A stretch of 13,875 nt of DNA, from positions 1-13,875 of the forward strand of contig JAIUNH010000044.1 in assembly GCA_020161965.1 (NCBI GenBank). The letters are read 5' to 3'. The stretch is from Pseudomonadota bacterium. GTDB lineage: Bacteria; Pseudomonadota; Alphaproteobacteria; CACIAM-22H2. Under the pieces are notes generated by a model. It saw only the letters and a program-made list of their open reading frames with translations. It ran no database searches and had not been told where the DNA came from. Each line of letters starts with the position of its first letter. Within the stretch, counting starts at the first letter, position 1. Position numbers and translations under genes: made by a program. Of this stretch, positions 7,431-13,875 are shown one piece after another.

Positions 7431-8407
7431 ACGCGCGCCTCAGCGGCGATCTGTTTGCGCTCGGCGTCCACCAGATGATCGACGACCGATTCGGCGGCGA
7501 TCGTCGCGCGCCAGTCCAGACGATCAGCGGCACGCGACGGGTTACCGCTACTCGTCACGATATCCGCCGGACGATAGAGCGTACGATCGATCTCGACATG
7601 GTCGCGCCATTTCAGGCCGACCGCTTCGAAGGCGCGTGCGACGAAGGTTTCAAGCGTCATGCTACGGCCTGTCGCGATGATGTAATCCTCGGCTTCCGGC
7701 TGCTGCAACATCGCCCACATTGCGCGCACATATTCCGGCGCCCAACCCCAATCGCGCGCGATGGCGAGGTTGCCCAGACGCAGCTTGTCAAGCCGACCGG
7801 CCGCGATATCGAGCGCGCCGCGCACGACCTTGCGTGTGACGAACCGCGACGGGCGCAATGGGCTTTCATGATTGAATAGAATGCCCGAGCACGCGTAAAG
7901 CGCATAGGATTCGCGATAATTCGCCGTCGCCCAGAAGGCGCTGGCCTTGCCCACGCCATAGGGGCTACGCGGCGCGAATTTCATCGTTTCGTTCGCGCCC
8001 TCTGGGCCCGTATTGCCGAACATCTCGCCGGACGCGGCGTTGTAGAAGCGCGTCGGGATTTCGAGAAAACGAATCGCTTCGAGGATATTCAGCGTGCCGA
8101 CCGCCACGCTGTTGAGCGTTTCGACGGGCTGCTCGAACGACAAGCCGACTGAGGTTTGGCCCGCGAGATTATAGATCTCGTCCGGTGCCGTATTGCGCAC
8201 GACGGTCAAAATAGACCGGAAATCGCCGGTCACAGCCGAATGCAGTTTCACTTTTCCGCGGATGCCCAACCGCGCGAGATTCTCGAACCGCGCGACGTCC
8301 TTGTCGCGCGACGTGCCGTGCACGACATAACCCTTCTCGAGCAGGAACTCCGCGAGATAGGCGCCGTCTTGACCGCCGACACCGATAATCAGCGCGGATT
8401 TCGCCAT
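7427..8407 (-). CDS. gmd: GDP-mannose 4,6-dehydratase-like enzyme, short divergent type
   Basis: GMD removes water from GDP-D-mannose to give GDP-4-keto-6-deoxymannose, precursor of GDP-fucose, GDP-rhamnose and GDP-perosamine. Family signatures include GVGGQDGAYLAEFLLEKGY (9-27), NLAGQTSVGLSFEQP (80-94), Ser126-x-Glu128 in SGEMFG, and Tyr150/Lys154 in SPYGVGK. LFNHESPLRP (177-186) and RDWGWAPEYVRAMW (218-231) are also diagnostic. At 326 residues it is shorter than classical GMD (about 345-370). It has TSRD where classical GMD has an Arg-rich NADP-binding turn (IxRR type), and GNP where classical enzymes have the C-terminal GDP segment. It resembles a subfamily annotated as GMD in various bacteria, so the exact substrate is less certain than the fold. 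The ATG is preceded 7 nt upstream by AAAGGA, so this gene has its own good ribosome-binding site. Confidence 0.85.
   Translation of the reverse strand: MAKSALIIGVGGQDGAYLAEFLLEKGYVVHGTSRDKDVARFENLARLGIRGKVKLHSAVTGDFRSILTVVRNTAPDEIYNLAGQTSVGLSFEQPVETLNSVAVGTLNILEAIRFLEIPTRFYNAASGEMFGNTGPEGANETMKFAPRSPYGVGKASAFWATANYRESYALYACSGILFNHESPLRPSRFVTRKVVRGALDIAAGRLDKLRLGNLAIARDWGWAPEYVRAMWAMLQQPEAEDYIIATGRSMTLETFVARAFEAVGLKWRDHVEIDRTLYRPADIVTSSGNPSRAADRLDWRATIAAESVVDHLVDAERKQIAAEARV
7438..7441 (-). promoter_or_regulatory. Ribosome-binding site supporting the TTG start at 7430
   Basis: GAGG stands 7 nt upstream of the TTG that overlaps the gmd stop. This spacing, together with the TTGA overlap, supports TTG as the real start of the 389-aa glycosyltransferase. 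Confidence 0.6.
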
Positions 8408-8414
8408 GTCGAAT

Positions 8415-8420
8415 TCCTTT
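8415..8420 (-). promoter_or_regulatory. Ribosome-binding site of gmd
   Basis: AAAGGA lies 7 nt before the gmd ATG in the 25-nt gap after the preceding glycosyltransferase. It is one of only two genes in the window with a clear non-coding spacer carrying its own site, so gmd translation may be independent of the upstream cistron. Confidence 0.75.
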
Positions 8421-8432
8421 CTTGCCTCGCGA

Positions 8433-9410
8433 TCACGTCAACGCCAAACGCGCAAACCACGCCGCCGGCGTTCCAAAGCGGCGATAGTGGGAAATCATCG
8501 GCGCGGCCGATGCGACCGTATCGGCAAACGCTTCGTAGCGGCGTGCGATCGCATCGATGTCGAACTTCGGAATCGCCATACGGTAGGCCGCGAAGTTCGC
8601 GGCGATCGCGGCGACCTTAGCGGGAATTTCCTCGGGACGATCGAACAACTCGCCGCCTTTGCCAAGCACTTCGGGATTGCCGCTGTCGTTGCGCGCCAAA
8701 GCCGGCAGGCCGCAAGCCAAGGCCTCGGCCAATGCGTTCGAGCAGCATTCGTTGCGCGCGGGCATCAGGAAAATATCCTGGCCGCGGAGAATTTCGGCCA
8801 ATTCCGCCGAAGGAACCGGGGCGAGATGGTGGATATTGGCGAGTTTACGCGACGCGTTGCCGACGAACGTCACATCGAAATCGAGTTGCGGCGCGCTCGC
8901 TTCCAGCCAATCCAGAACATCAGCCCCCTTGTTCGGGTTCCTCGACCACGACGTGACGACGAGGCGCGGTCGCTTCGCGCAATCATGCGCAACGCCCGGA
9001 TGGAAGATCGCCGGATCGGGCGCGTTGCCGATCACGGCATACGGCCGATCCGTCGGCCAACCCAGGCGCAGATGCGCGTCGCGACACCAAGCCGTCTGGA
9101 AGATCGTACCGTCGGCGAGGAAACGGTTAGCGCGGATCGCTGCGGCATCACGCGGATCGTCGGGCGCGTTGTAGAGCCGCGTCACCCCATCCGCACGATG
9201 CAGGAACACGGCTTTCGGCAAGCGCGCGCGCAAGGCAGCCGCGTCGCGCAGGAACTGGAACGAGTTGAACAGTACCACATCGGCCTGTACGGGATCGTCG
9301 GCATAGGCGCCGCGCCGACGCCAAACGCCACGCAACGCCTTCAGGAACTGGTTGCCGCCGCCGGTCGGGCCGTCGTCCAGCGGCATCGCGATGTGGAATC
9401 GTCCAGTCAT
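8433..9410 (-). CDS. GT4-family glycosyltransferase, short (325 aa)
   Basis: This GT-B glycosyltransferase is shorter than the usual 350-400 residues of the family. The N-terminal GPTGGGNQFLKAL (14-26) is a Gly-rich acceptor-domain loop. FLHRADGVTRLY (69-80) and a VIGNAPDPAIFHPG linker (126-139) lead into the donor domain. There, TSWSRNPNKGADVLDWLE (153-170) is the phosphate-binding region. MPARNECCSNALAEALACGLP (216-236) carries the EX7E motif with Glu221 and Glu229. The shortness comes from a compact N-terminal domain, and the catalytic region is complete. It starts with an ATGA overlap on the preceding GT4, with no clear ribosome-binding site. The 25-nt gap after it is one of the few non-coding stretches in the locus. 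Linkage specificity is unknown. Confidence 0.87.
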   Translation of the reverse strand: MTGRFHIAMPLDDGPTGGGNQFLKALRGVWRRRGAYADDPVQADVVLFNSFQFLRDAAALRARLPKAVFLHRADGVTRLYNAPDDPRDAAAIRANRFLADGTIFQTAWCRDAHLRLGWPTDRPYAVIGNAPDPAIFHPGVAHDCAKRPRLVVTSWSRNPNKGADVLDWLEASAPQLDFDVTFVGNASRKLANIHHLAPVPSAELAEILRGQDIFLMPARNECCSNALAEALACGLPALARNDSGNPEVLGKGGELFDRPEEIPAKVAAIAANFAAYRMAIPKFDIDAIARRYEAFADTVASAAPMISHYRRFGTPAAWFARLALT

Positions 9411-10522
9411 CGCAAGCCCGGATCAAGTCCCAGAAGGGTCAGGGTCGGCGCGTAGACTTCGCGCAGATGGCGTTCGGCAAGACGCGGCCAGTGATGCGGC
9501 GCGACCGATACCTTCCCGCCCGCGACGATGTTCGCGCGCAGCGTGGAGTCGCTGGCGACTCGCAGCAGCGCCTCTGCAAGACCGGCCGCATCGTCGACAT
9601 CGCGGACCAACGCGTTGTGCTCATCGACGGCGATATCCGGCGCCATGCCCATATTGGTCGTAATTAAAGGCGTGCCGGTCGCCCAGGATTCGACGATCGA
9701 TAGCGGCCCGCCTTCGACGCGTGACGCGACGAGATAGGTATCGAGCGCACGGTAATAGTCGATCACGTCGTCTTTGTTTTTCAGGAACGCATGGACGTAG
9801 CGAATTCCGGCGGCATCGAGCCGTTTTTTGACATAGCCGCGCGCAGGACCCGTTAACACGGCGAACACGGGCAAATCCTTCTTCGCGCGCACCAACGCGT
9901 CGCAGAACACGTCGGGGCCCTTGATCAACTTTGGCGCGTCGCCTTCGCCCCAGCCGTCGCCGTCCTTCTGGAAGGAGCCCACGGCGAAGACATCGGGCGG
10001 AATGCCAAGCCGGTCTCGGATCGTCGCTTTCGTCGATGCATCGACCGGTGTAAAGGTCCGTAGATCGACGCCCAACGGTATGCGCACGATGCGCGCGGGA
10101 TCGATCCCGCGTTCAGCGAGCGCCTTCGCCATGATACCGGTCGTCACGACGATCTTCGGAAACAAATCGGCGCGATCACGTAATGTGGCGACGATCGCGC
10201 GATCGTCGGGATGTTCGTCCAGGCGTCCATGCATGAAACTGGTCGTCGCCAAGCATCGTGCCGGAAGGTCGGCGGGTGCCGACGCGACGGAGTATTGGCT
10301 GACGAAATGCACGACGGCGGGGCCGCCCCCGTCCAGCCGCGCGACGCGACCGGAAAGACCTGGAACAAGCGCTTCGACGCCCGCGTGAAGATGGCCCGCG
10401 ACGTGATCCAACGCCCAATCGGCATTGTCGGACAGCAGCGCCACGCGCGGCAAGCGCGGCGCGAAGATTCGCCATGCCGTGCGCAAAGCGCGCCGAGGAA
10501 GGTCGGCGAATAATCCCATCAT
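9407..10522 (-). CDS. GT4-family (group 1) glycosyltransferase, 371 aa
   Basis: This is a GT-B fold retaining glycosyltransferase. The C-terminal donor domain is clear: VRIPLGVDLRTFTP at residues 146-159, a KGPDVF strand-helix at 201-206, and VASRVEGGPLSIVESWATGTP at 265-285. The EX7E motif is Glu270-Glu278. The N-terminal acceptor domain (about 20-140) is divergent, with VHFVSQYS at 71-78. The stretch around 183-200 (FQKDGDGWGEGDAPKLIKG) is an unusually acidic, Gly-rich loop before the donor helix. It sits between galE and another GT4, overlapping each neighbour by 4 nt (ATGA). The start has two consecutive ATG codons, and the first is chosen because it forms the overlap. No strong ribosome-binding site is present, so coupling to galE translation is likely. 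Donor and acceptor cannot be read from the sequence. Confidence 0.88.
   Translation of the reverse strand: MMGLFADLPRRALRTAWRIFAPRLPRVALLSDNADWALDHVAGHLHAGVEALVPGLSGRVARLDGGGPAVVHFVSQYSVASAPADLPARCLATTSFMHGRLDEHPDDRAIVATLRDRADLFPKIVVTTGIMAKALAERGIDPARIVRIPLGVDLRTFTPVDASTKATIRDRLGIPPDVFAVGSFQKDGDGWGEGDAPKLIKGPDVFCDALVRAKKDLPVFAVLTGPARGYVKKRLDAAGIRYVHAFLKNKDDVIDYYRALDTYLVASRVEGGPLSIVESWATGTPLITTNMGMAPDIAVDEHNALVRDVDDAAGLAEALLRVASDSTLRANIVAGGKVSVAPHHWPRLAERHLREVYAPTLTLLGLDPGLR
10189..10208. repeat. Perfect 20-bp palindrome inside a glycosyltransferase gene
   Basis: CGACGATCGCGCGATCGTCG reads the same on both strands. It encodes DDRAIV in the acceptor domain of the 371-aa GT4. Its make-up follows the frequent GAT-CGC and ATC-GTC codon pairs of this genome, so chance is a sufficient explanation. 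Confidence 0.5.
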
Positions 10523-11508
10523 CCCACTTGACGATTCACGGCCGCCATACGCCGCCAGGCGGTGGCAACGATCGTATCGATATCCGACAACTTCGGCGCG
10601 AAGCCCAGCTCAACGCGTGCCAAAGCAGGATTGGCGACGAGCTCGGGCGGATCGCCCGCACGTCGTGCCGCCATGCGAATTGGCACATTCAGCTTGGTCG
10701 CACGTTCGACCGCATCGATTACCTGACGCACCGAATAACCCTGGCCGGTGCCGAGATTGAAGGCGCCCGGCGCACCGCCCGCGTCCAAACGCTTGATCGC
10801 CGCGACATGCGCGTCCGCGAGATCGGCGACATGCACATAGTCGCGGATGCAGGTGCCGTCCGGCGTGGGATAGTCGTCGCCGAACACGTCGAGATAAGGC
10901 AGGATTCCCTTGGCGGCAAACAAAGCGCGCGGAATCAGATGCGTCTCGGGCTCGTGCTCCTCGCCGATCTCACCCTCGGGATCGGCGCCAGCCGCATTGA
11001 AATAACGCAACGCCGTCCAGCCGAAGCCGTAGGCACGGCCGTAATCCTCCAGCGCCTGTTCCACCATCAGCTTGCTGCGGCCGTAAGGATTGACCGGCGC
11101 TTTGGGCGTCGTCTCGGCGATCGGCATCGTGCCGGGCGTCCCGTAGACGGCGCAGGTGCTGGAGAAAACGAAGCGGTTTACCTTGGCGGCGCGCAACGCG
11201 GCGAGAAGCGTCAGCGTACCCGCGACGTTGTTGCGGTAGTACTTCTCGGGATCGGCGACCGATTCGCCGACAGCCGCGAACGCCGCGAAATGCATCGCCG
11301 CGACGGGCCTGTGTTTGGCGAGCGCTTCGTCGAGCCGCGCACGGTCGGCGATATCACCGACTTCCAACGGGCCCCATTTGACCGCATGCGCATGGCCCAA
11401 CGACAGATCGTCATAGGCGACGGGCAGATACCCGGCGCGCGACAACGCCTTGCAGGCGTGACTGCCGATATAGCCGGCACCGCCGACGACGAGGACTGTT
11501 GACGACAT
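10519..11508 (-). CDS. galE: UDP-glucose 4-epimerase GalE
   Basis: This 329-residue protein is a full-length GalE, which interconverts UDP-glucose and UDP-galactose and, in some members, the N-acetylated forms. The NAD-binding GGAGYIGSH is at residues 9-17 and the active-site SSTCAVYG at 116-123. The catalytic Tyr142 and Lys146 lie in PYGRSK, RYFNAAGA is at 168-175 and IRDYVHVADLADAH at 221-234. These are canonical GalE motifs, in contrast to the two 4,6-dehydratases in the locus, which carry Glu in the active-site segment. An AAGGAG sequence precedes the ATG by 4 nt, the best ribosome-binding site in the window. The stop overlaps the next gene by ATGA. In this setting it probably supplies UDP-Gal or UDP-GalNAc to one of the glycosyltransferases, though a general galactose role is not excluded. 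Confidence 0.95.
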   Translation of the reverse strand: MSSTVLVVGGAGYIGSHACKALSRAGYLPVAYDDLSLGHAHAVKWGPLEVGDIADRARLDEALAKHRPVAAMHFAAFAAVGESVADPEKYYRNNVAGTLTLLAALRAAKVNRFVFSSTCAVYGTPGTMPIAETTPKAPVNPYGRSKLMVEQALEDYGRAYGFGWTALRYFNAAGADPEGEIGEEHEPETHLIPRALFAAKGILPYLDVFGDDYPTPDGTCIRDYVHVADLADAHVAAIKRLDAGGAPGAFNLGTGQGYSVRQVIDAVERATKLNVPIRMAARRAGDPPELVANPALARVELGFAPKLSDIDTIVATAWRRMAAVNRQVG

Positions 11509-11512
11509 ATCG

Positions 11513-11518
11513 CTCCTT
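11513..11518 (-). promoter_or_regulatory. Ribosome-binding site of galE
   Basis: AAGGAG lies 4 nt before the galE ATG and overlaps the TAA stop of the LegC gene (TAAGGAG). It is the strongest Shine-Dalgarno match in the window. The overlap implies that ribosomes ending legC can restart on galE. Confidence 0.8.
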
Positions 11519-12698
11519 ATTCGATTCGTGACTTGACGTTATTCGCAGCGAGATATGTGCGGATCGTCTCGACCACGCGCGCGCGCTGCGTATCCGTAAG
11601 ACCGACGGAACTCGGCAGGCTGAGACAGTTGCGATAGAGCGCCGCCGCGACGTTACCGCCCAAGGCCTGCGCGCCGCGATGCGCGCGGCTCATATGCATG
11701 GGCTCCCACAATGGCCGCGTCTCGATACCGCGCGACGCAAGATACGCTTGGAGGCCCCGGGCGCCGGTCGTATCGCCGGAAATCTCGACGGTATAGAGCC
11801 ATGAAACACTTTCACTGTGTATCGGGCGCGGCATTGGGCATACGCCGTCCAAATCCGCGAAAGCCGAATCGTAGATCGCAGCACTACGTCGCTTGGCTGC
11901 GATATAGGCTGGCAGCCGCTCGGCCTGCGCGACGCCAATCGCGGCTTGAATATTCGTGAGTCGATAGTTGAAGCCGACTTCGTCGTGTTGATATTCGTCC
12001 CGCGACATTTTGGCTTGCGTCGTCAAATGCCGGACGCGCCGCGCCACGGTCTCGTCGCGCGTGACGACCATTCCCCCGCCGCCCGTCGTGATCAATTTGT
12101 TGCCGTTGAAGCTGAGACAGCCGGAGACCCCGATCGTTCCAATTGCGGTGCCTTTATATGAAGCACCGAGACTTTCAGTCGCATCCTCCACCACGGGAAT
12201 GCCCGCTTCGGCGGCCGCGGCAAGAATCGGATCGAGATCTACCGGCTGGCCAAGGATATGGACCGGAACGATCGCGCCGATACGCCGACCGGTTCGCCGA
12301 TTGAACGTTCCCTGCGGGCGCCATTCGCATTCATCGCGCAGGAACGCGACAACGAGCGCGGGATCCATTTGCCAGGTGTGTGGATCGGCATCGACGAAAA
12401 TCGGGAAGGCGCCAATATAGGCGATGGCGTTCGCCGGCGCGATGAAGGTCATCGACGAAACCAGCACTTCGTCGCCGCGCTCGACGCCGGCCGCGAGCAA
12501 CGCGACATGGATCGCCGATGTTCCGTTTACCGTGGCGACCGCGTGCGGCACGCCGACGAACGCCGCGATCTTTTGCTCGAAGGCGCCCACATAGGCGCCG
12601 CCCGACGACACCCAAGCGGTGTCGAGGCATTCCTTGACGTAGGTCCATTCGTTGCCAGCGAACAGCGGTTCGCAGAGCGCGATCCGGTCAGACGACAT
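11517..12698 (-). CDS. legC: PLP-dependent sugar aminotransferase, LegC family (DegT/DnrJ/EryC1/StrS)
   Basis: This 393-residue aminotransferase should transfer an amino group to C4 of the keto sugar made by LegB. The N-terminus, with GNEWTYVKECLDT at residues 15-27 and WVSSGGAYV at 29-37, is the hallmark of the LegC branch. VNGTSAIHVALLAAG at 57-71 builds the cofactor pocket. EDATE at 171-175 holds the PLP-binding Asp172, and SFNGNK places the Schiff-base Lys201. The open frame runs further upstream to 12998, but that part lies inside legB and has no family similarity. The ATG at 12698 fits the LegC N-terminus and gives an 11-nt overlap with legB. Its TAA stop is part of the galE ribosome-binding site (TAAGGAG), so the two genes are probably translationally coupled. 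A 4-aminotransferase for another dideoxy sugar remains possible. Confidence 0.9.
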   Translation of the reverse strand: MSSDRIALCEPLFAGNEWTYVKECLDTAWVSSGGAYVGAFEQKIAAFVGVPHAVATVNGTSAIHVALLAAGVERGDEVLVSSMTFIAPANAIAYIGAFPIFVDADPHTWQMDPALVVAFLRDECEWRPQGTFNRRTGRRIGAIVPVHILGQPVDLDPILAAAAEAGIPVVEDATESLGASYKGTAIGTIGVSGCLSFNGNKLITTGGGGMVVTRDETVARRVRHLTTQAKMSRDEYQHDEVGFNYRLTNIQAAIGVAQAERLPAYIAAKRRSAAIYDSAFADLDGVCPMPRPIHSESVSWLYTVEISGDTTGARGLQAYLASRGIETRPLWEPMHMSRAHRGAQALGGNVAAALYRNCLSLPSSVGLTDTQRARVVETIRTYLAANNVKSRIE

Positions 12699-13674
12699 AG
12701 TCACCCGCCCGATAGAGATGGCGATTGCGTGCGAACCATTCCGCCGCGCGCGCGATTCCGTCTTCAAGCGATACCGCCGCTTGCCAGCCAAAGGCGGCCT
12801 TCGCGCGCGATGGATCGCTGAGCAGTCTTTCGACCTCACTGCTTTCCGGCCGCATGCGTGCGGCATCCGTCTCGACCTCGACCGTCTGCCCAAGAACGCG
12901 GCCAACCAAGCCGACCAGATCCCCGATCGATATCTCCCGCCCGGTGCCGAGATTGAACGTACCGCCGATCGCCGTGGTCGCGGCACCGGCCGCGACAAAG
13001 CCGGCCGCCGTATCTTCGACGAAGGTGAGATCGCGTGTCGGCGTCAGATTGCCCAAACGGATCGTACGCTTGCCGGCCTGAACTTGCGTGATGATCGACG
13101 GTAAAATGGCGCGCGCGGATTGACGCGGCCCATAGGTGTTGAACGGGCGGACCGTCAAAACCGGCAACCCGAAGGAGAGATGAAAGGACTCGGCGATCTT
13201 GTCCGCGCCGATCTTGCTCGCCGAGTAAGGCGATTGCCCCTGCAACGGGTGCGCCTCGTCGATCGGCACATAGCGCGCGGTCCCGTACACTTCCGATGTC
13301 GATGTATGAACGACCTTGGCGCCGACATCGCGCGCGGCGCGCAAAACATTCGCCGTTCCTTCGATATTGATCCGGATATAGGACAATGGCGCCGCATACG
13401 AATATGGAATCGCGATCAGCGCCGCGAGATGGAATACGATATCGCGCCCCGCCATCGCCGTACGCACCGAATCGTAGTCGACGATGTCGCCGGCATGGAT
13501 TTCCATCTGTCCGGCGAGTTCGCTCGAATCGAGCCAGCCGCGCGTCCCCAGCGAGTCGTAGAGAACCATCGCGCGAACGTCGGCGCCGGCACGCACAAGC
13601 GCTTCGGCCAGATGGCTGCCGATGAATCCGCCGGCGCCCGTCACGAGCACTTTCTTCCCCGCGTAGCCTTTCAT
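12688..13674 (-). CDS. legB: NAD-dependent sugar-nucleotide 4,6-dehydratase, LegB family
   Basis: This 328-residue extended short-chain dehydrogenase has a Rossmann loop GAGGFIG at residues 13-19. Its active-site segment TSTSEVYG spans residues 124-131, and the catalytic pair is Tyr150 and Lys154 in SPYSASK. Ser/Thr-x-Glu (T126 or S125 with E128) next to YxxxK is the 4,6-dehydratase arrangement, not the epimerase one. RPFNTYGPRQ at 176-185 and RDLTFVEDT at 214-222 fit the LegB group. In the characterised legionaminic-acid pathway LegB converts GDP-GlcNAc to the 4-keto-6-deoxy sugar, and the adjacent LegC-like aminotransferase uses that product. The start ATG overlaps the upstream stop by 4 nt, and GGGAG lies 7 nt before it. 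Length and motifs look intact. The nucleotide on the substrate (GDP or UDP) cannot be read from the sequence. Confidence 0.88.
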   Translation of the reverse strand: MKGYAGKKVLVTGAGGFIGSHLAEALVRAGADVRAMVLYDSLGTRGWLDSSELAGQMEIHAGDIVDYDSVRTAMAGRDIVFHLAALIAIPYSYAAPLSYIRINIEGTANVLRAARDVGAKVVHTSTSEVYGTARYVPIDEAHPLQGQSPYSASKIGADKIAESFHLSFGLPVLTVRPFNTYGPRQSARAILPSIITQVQAGKRTIRLGNLTPTRDLTFVEDTAAGFVAAGAATTAIGGTFNLGTGREISIGDLVGLVGRVLGQTVEVETDAARMRPESSEVERLLSDPSRAKAAFGWQAAVSLEDGIARAAEWFARNRHLYRAGDYVV

Positions 13675-13875
13675 TGCGCGTCTCCCGCTCCGTACTCGAC
13701 CTGCGCCTTCGCGAAATCCGCCGGCTTTCCGACATCGATCCAGGATTCGTAAACCGGAAAACTCGCGACCGGCGTTCCGTTCGCCAACATCGCCTGAATC
13801 AGATCCGTCATGTCGAACCGCCCGGAATCGGGGATCAGGCGGAGCGCCGCGGGTTCGATCAGATAGATACCGGCA
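13671..13875 (-). CDS. Sugar-1-phosphate nucleotidyltransferase, C-terminal fragment (PtmE/RfbA-like)
   Basis: The gene enters from beyond the right edge, and only its last 67 codons are visible. They translate to a typical nucleotidyltransferase tail: an AGIYLIEP strand, then FDMTDLI, then FPVYESWIDVGKPADFAKAQ close to the stop. The FPxxExWxDxGxPxDxxxA signature marks NTP-transferase enzymes that join a sugar-1-phosphate to a nucleotide. Because LegB and LegC follow directly, the likely role by analogy with Campylobacter PtmE is making GDP-GlcN or GDP-GlcNAc. That role is inference, since the catalytic N-terminal half with its GGxGxRL-type loop is outside the window. A thymidylyl-, cytidylyl- or mannose-1-phosphate guanylyltransferase-like enzyme is also possible. 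The TGA stop overlaps the next start as ATGA. The family assignment is firm and the substrate is not. Confidence 0.85.
   Translation of the reverse strand, partial: AGIYLIEPAALRLIPDSGRFDMTDLIQAMLANGTPVASFPVYESWIDVGKPADFAKAQVEYGAGDAQ

Noticed and set aside
8406..9455. Plus-strand open frame of 349 codons
   Set aside because: It is antisense to the 325-aa GT4, whose motifs (NPNKG, EX7E) are clear. The plus-strand translation shows no domain.
10474..11502. Plus-strand open frame of 342 codons
   Set aside because: It is antisense to galE, which has every catalytic motif.
12699..12998. N-terminal extension of the LegC frame to ATG 12998
   Set aside because: The extra 100 residues lie inside legB in another frame and are of low complexity. 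The LegC family begins at MSSDRIALCEP (12698).
1..13875. tRNA, rRNA, CRISPR array, insertion sequence or phage genes
   Set aside because: No matching structure, repeat array, transposase motif or terminal inverted repeat was seen. Almost all bases are accounted for by the glycan genes.

Overview
The window reads as one uninterrupted polysaccharide or glycoconjugate biosynthesis locus from a GC-rich Gram-negative bacterium. An alphaproteobacterium, perhaps of a Rhodospirillales type, is my best guess. That guess rests on base composition, codon use and the look of the proteins, and no rRNA or housekeeping marker confirms it. All 13 recognisable genes lie on the minus strand, so transcription runs from the right edge (13875) to the left edge (1). 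Almost every base is coding. Most junctions are 1-11 nt stop/start overlaps, and the largest gap is 45 nt. I see no promoter, terminator, tRNA, insertion sequence or CRISPR array. The promoter and the first genes of the operon must lie beyond the right edge.

Layout in transcription order. (1) 13875-10519 holds sugar-nucleotide supply: the C-terminal end of a sugar-1-phosphate nucleotidyltransferase, a LegB-type 4,6-dehydratase, a LegC-type PLP aminotransferase and a GalE epimerase. The first three are what the legionaminic-acid pathway uses to make a GDP-linked 4-amino-4,6-dideoxy sugar from GDP-GlcNAc. (2) 10522-8433 holds two back-to-back GT4 glycosyltransferases. (3) 8407-7427 is a GDP-mannose 4,6-dehydratase-like enzyme of a short, divergent type. 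(4) 7430-5518 is a GT4 glycosyltransferase starting at TTG, then a SAM methyltransferase. (5) 5516-2209 is a stand-alone GT2 glycosyltransferase followed by a 745-residue GT2-GT4 fusion. The GT2 half of the fusion is a close paralogue of the gene just before it, so this looks like a tandem duplication plus fusion. (6) 2212-1160 is a second, unusual SAM methyltransferase with a GTG start. (7) 1114-1 is an AlgI-like MBOAT O-acyltransferase that runs off the left edge.

Together the genes describe manufacture of a complex, decorated glycan. There are precursors (a GDP-amino-dideoxy sugar, UDP-galactose or its N-acetyl form, GDP-4-keto-6-deoxymannose), six glycosyltransferase domains in five proteins, two methyl decorations and one acyl decoration. 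No flippase, polymerase, ABC exporter, priming transferase or nonulosonate synthase lies in the window. Whether the product is O-antigen, capsule, exopolysaccharide or a flagellin glycan therefore cannot be decided here. The most distinctive features are the GT2 duplication with its GT2-GT4 fusion, the partial legionaminate-type module, and a GMD-like enzyme with no partner reductase or aminotransferase nearby.
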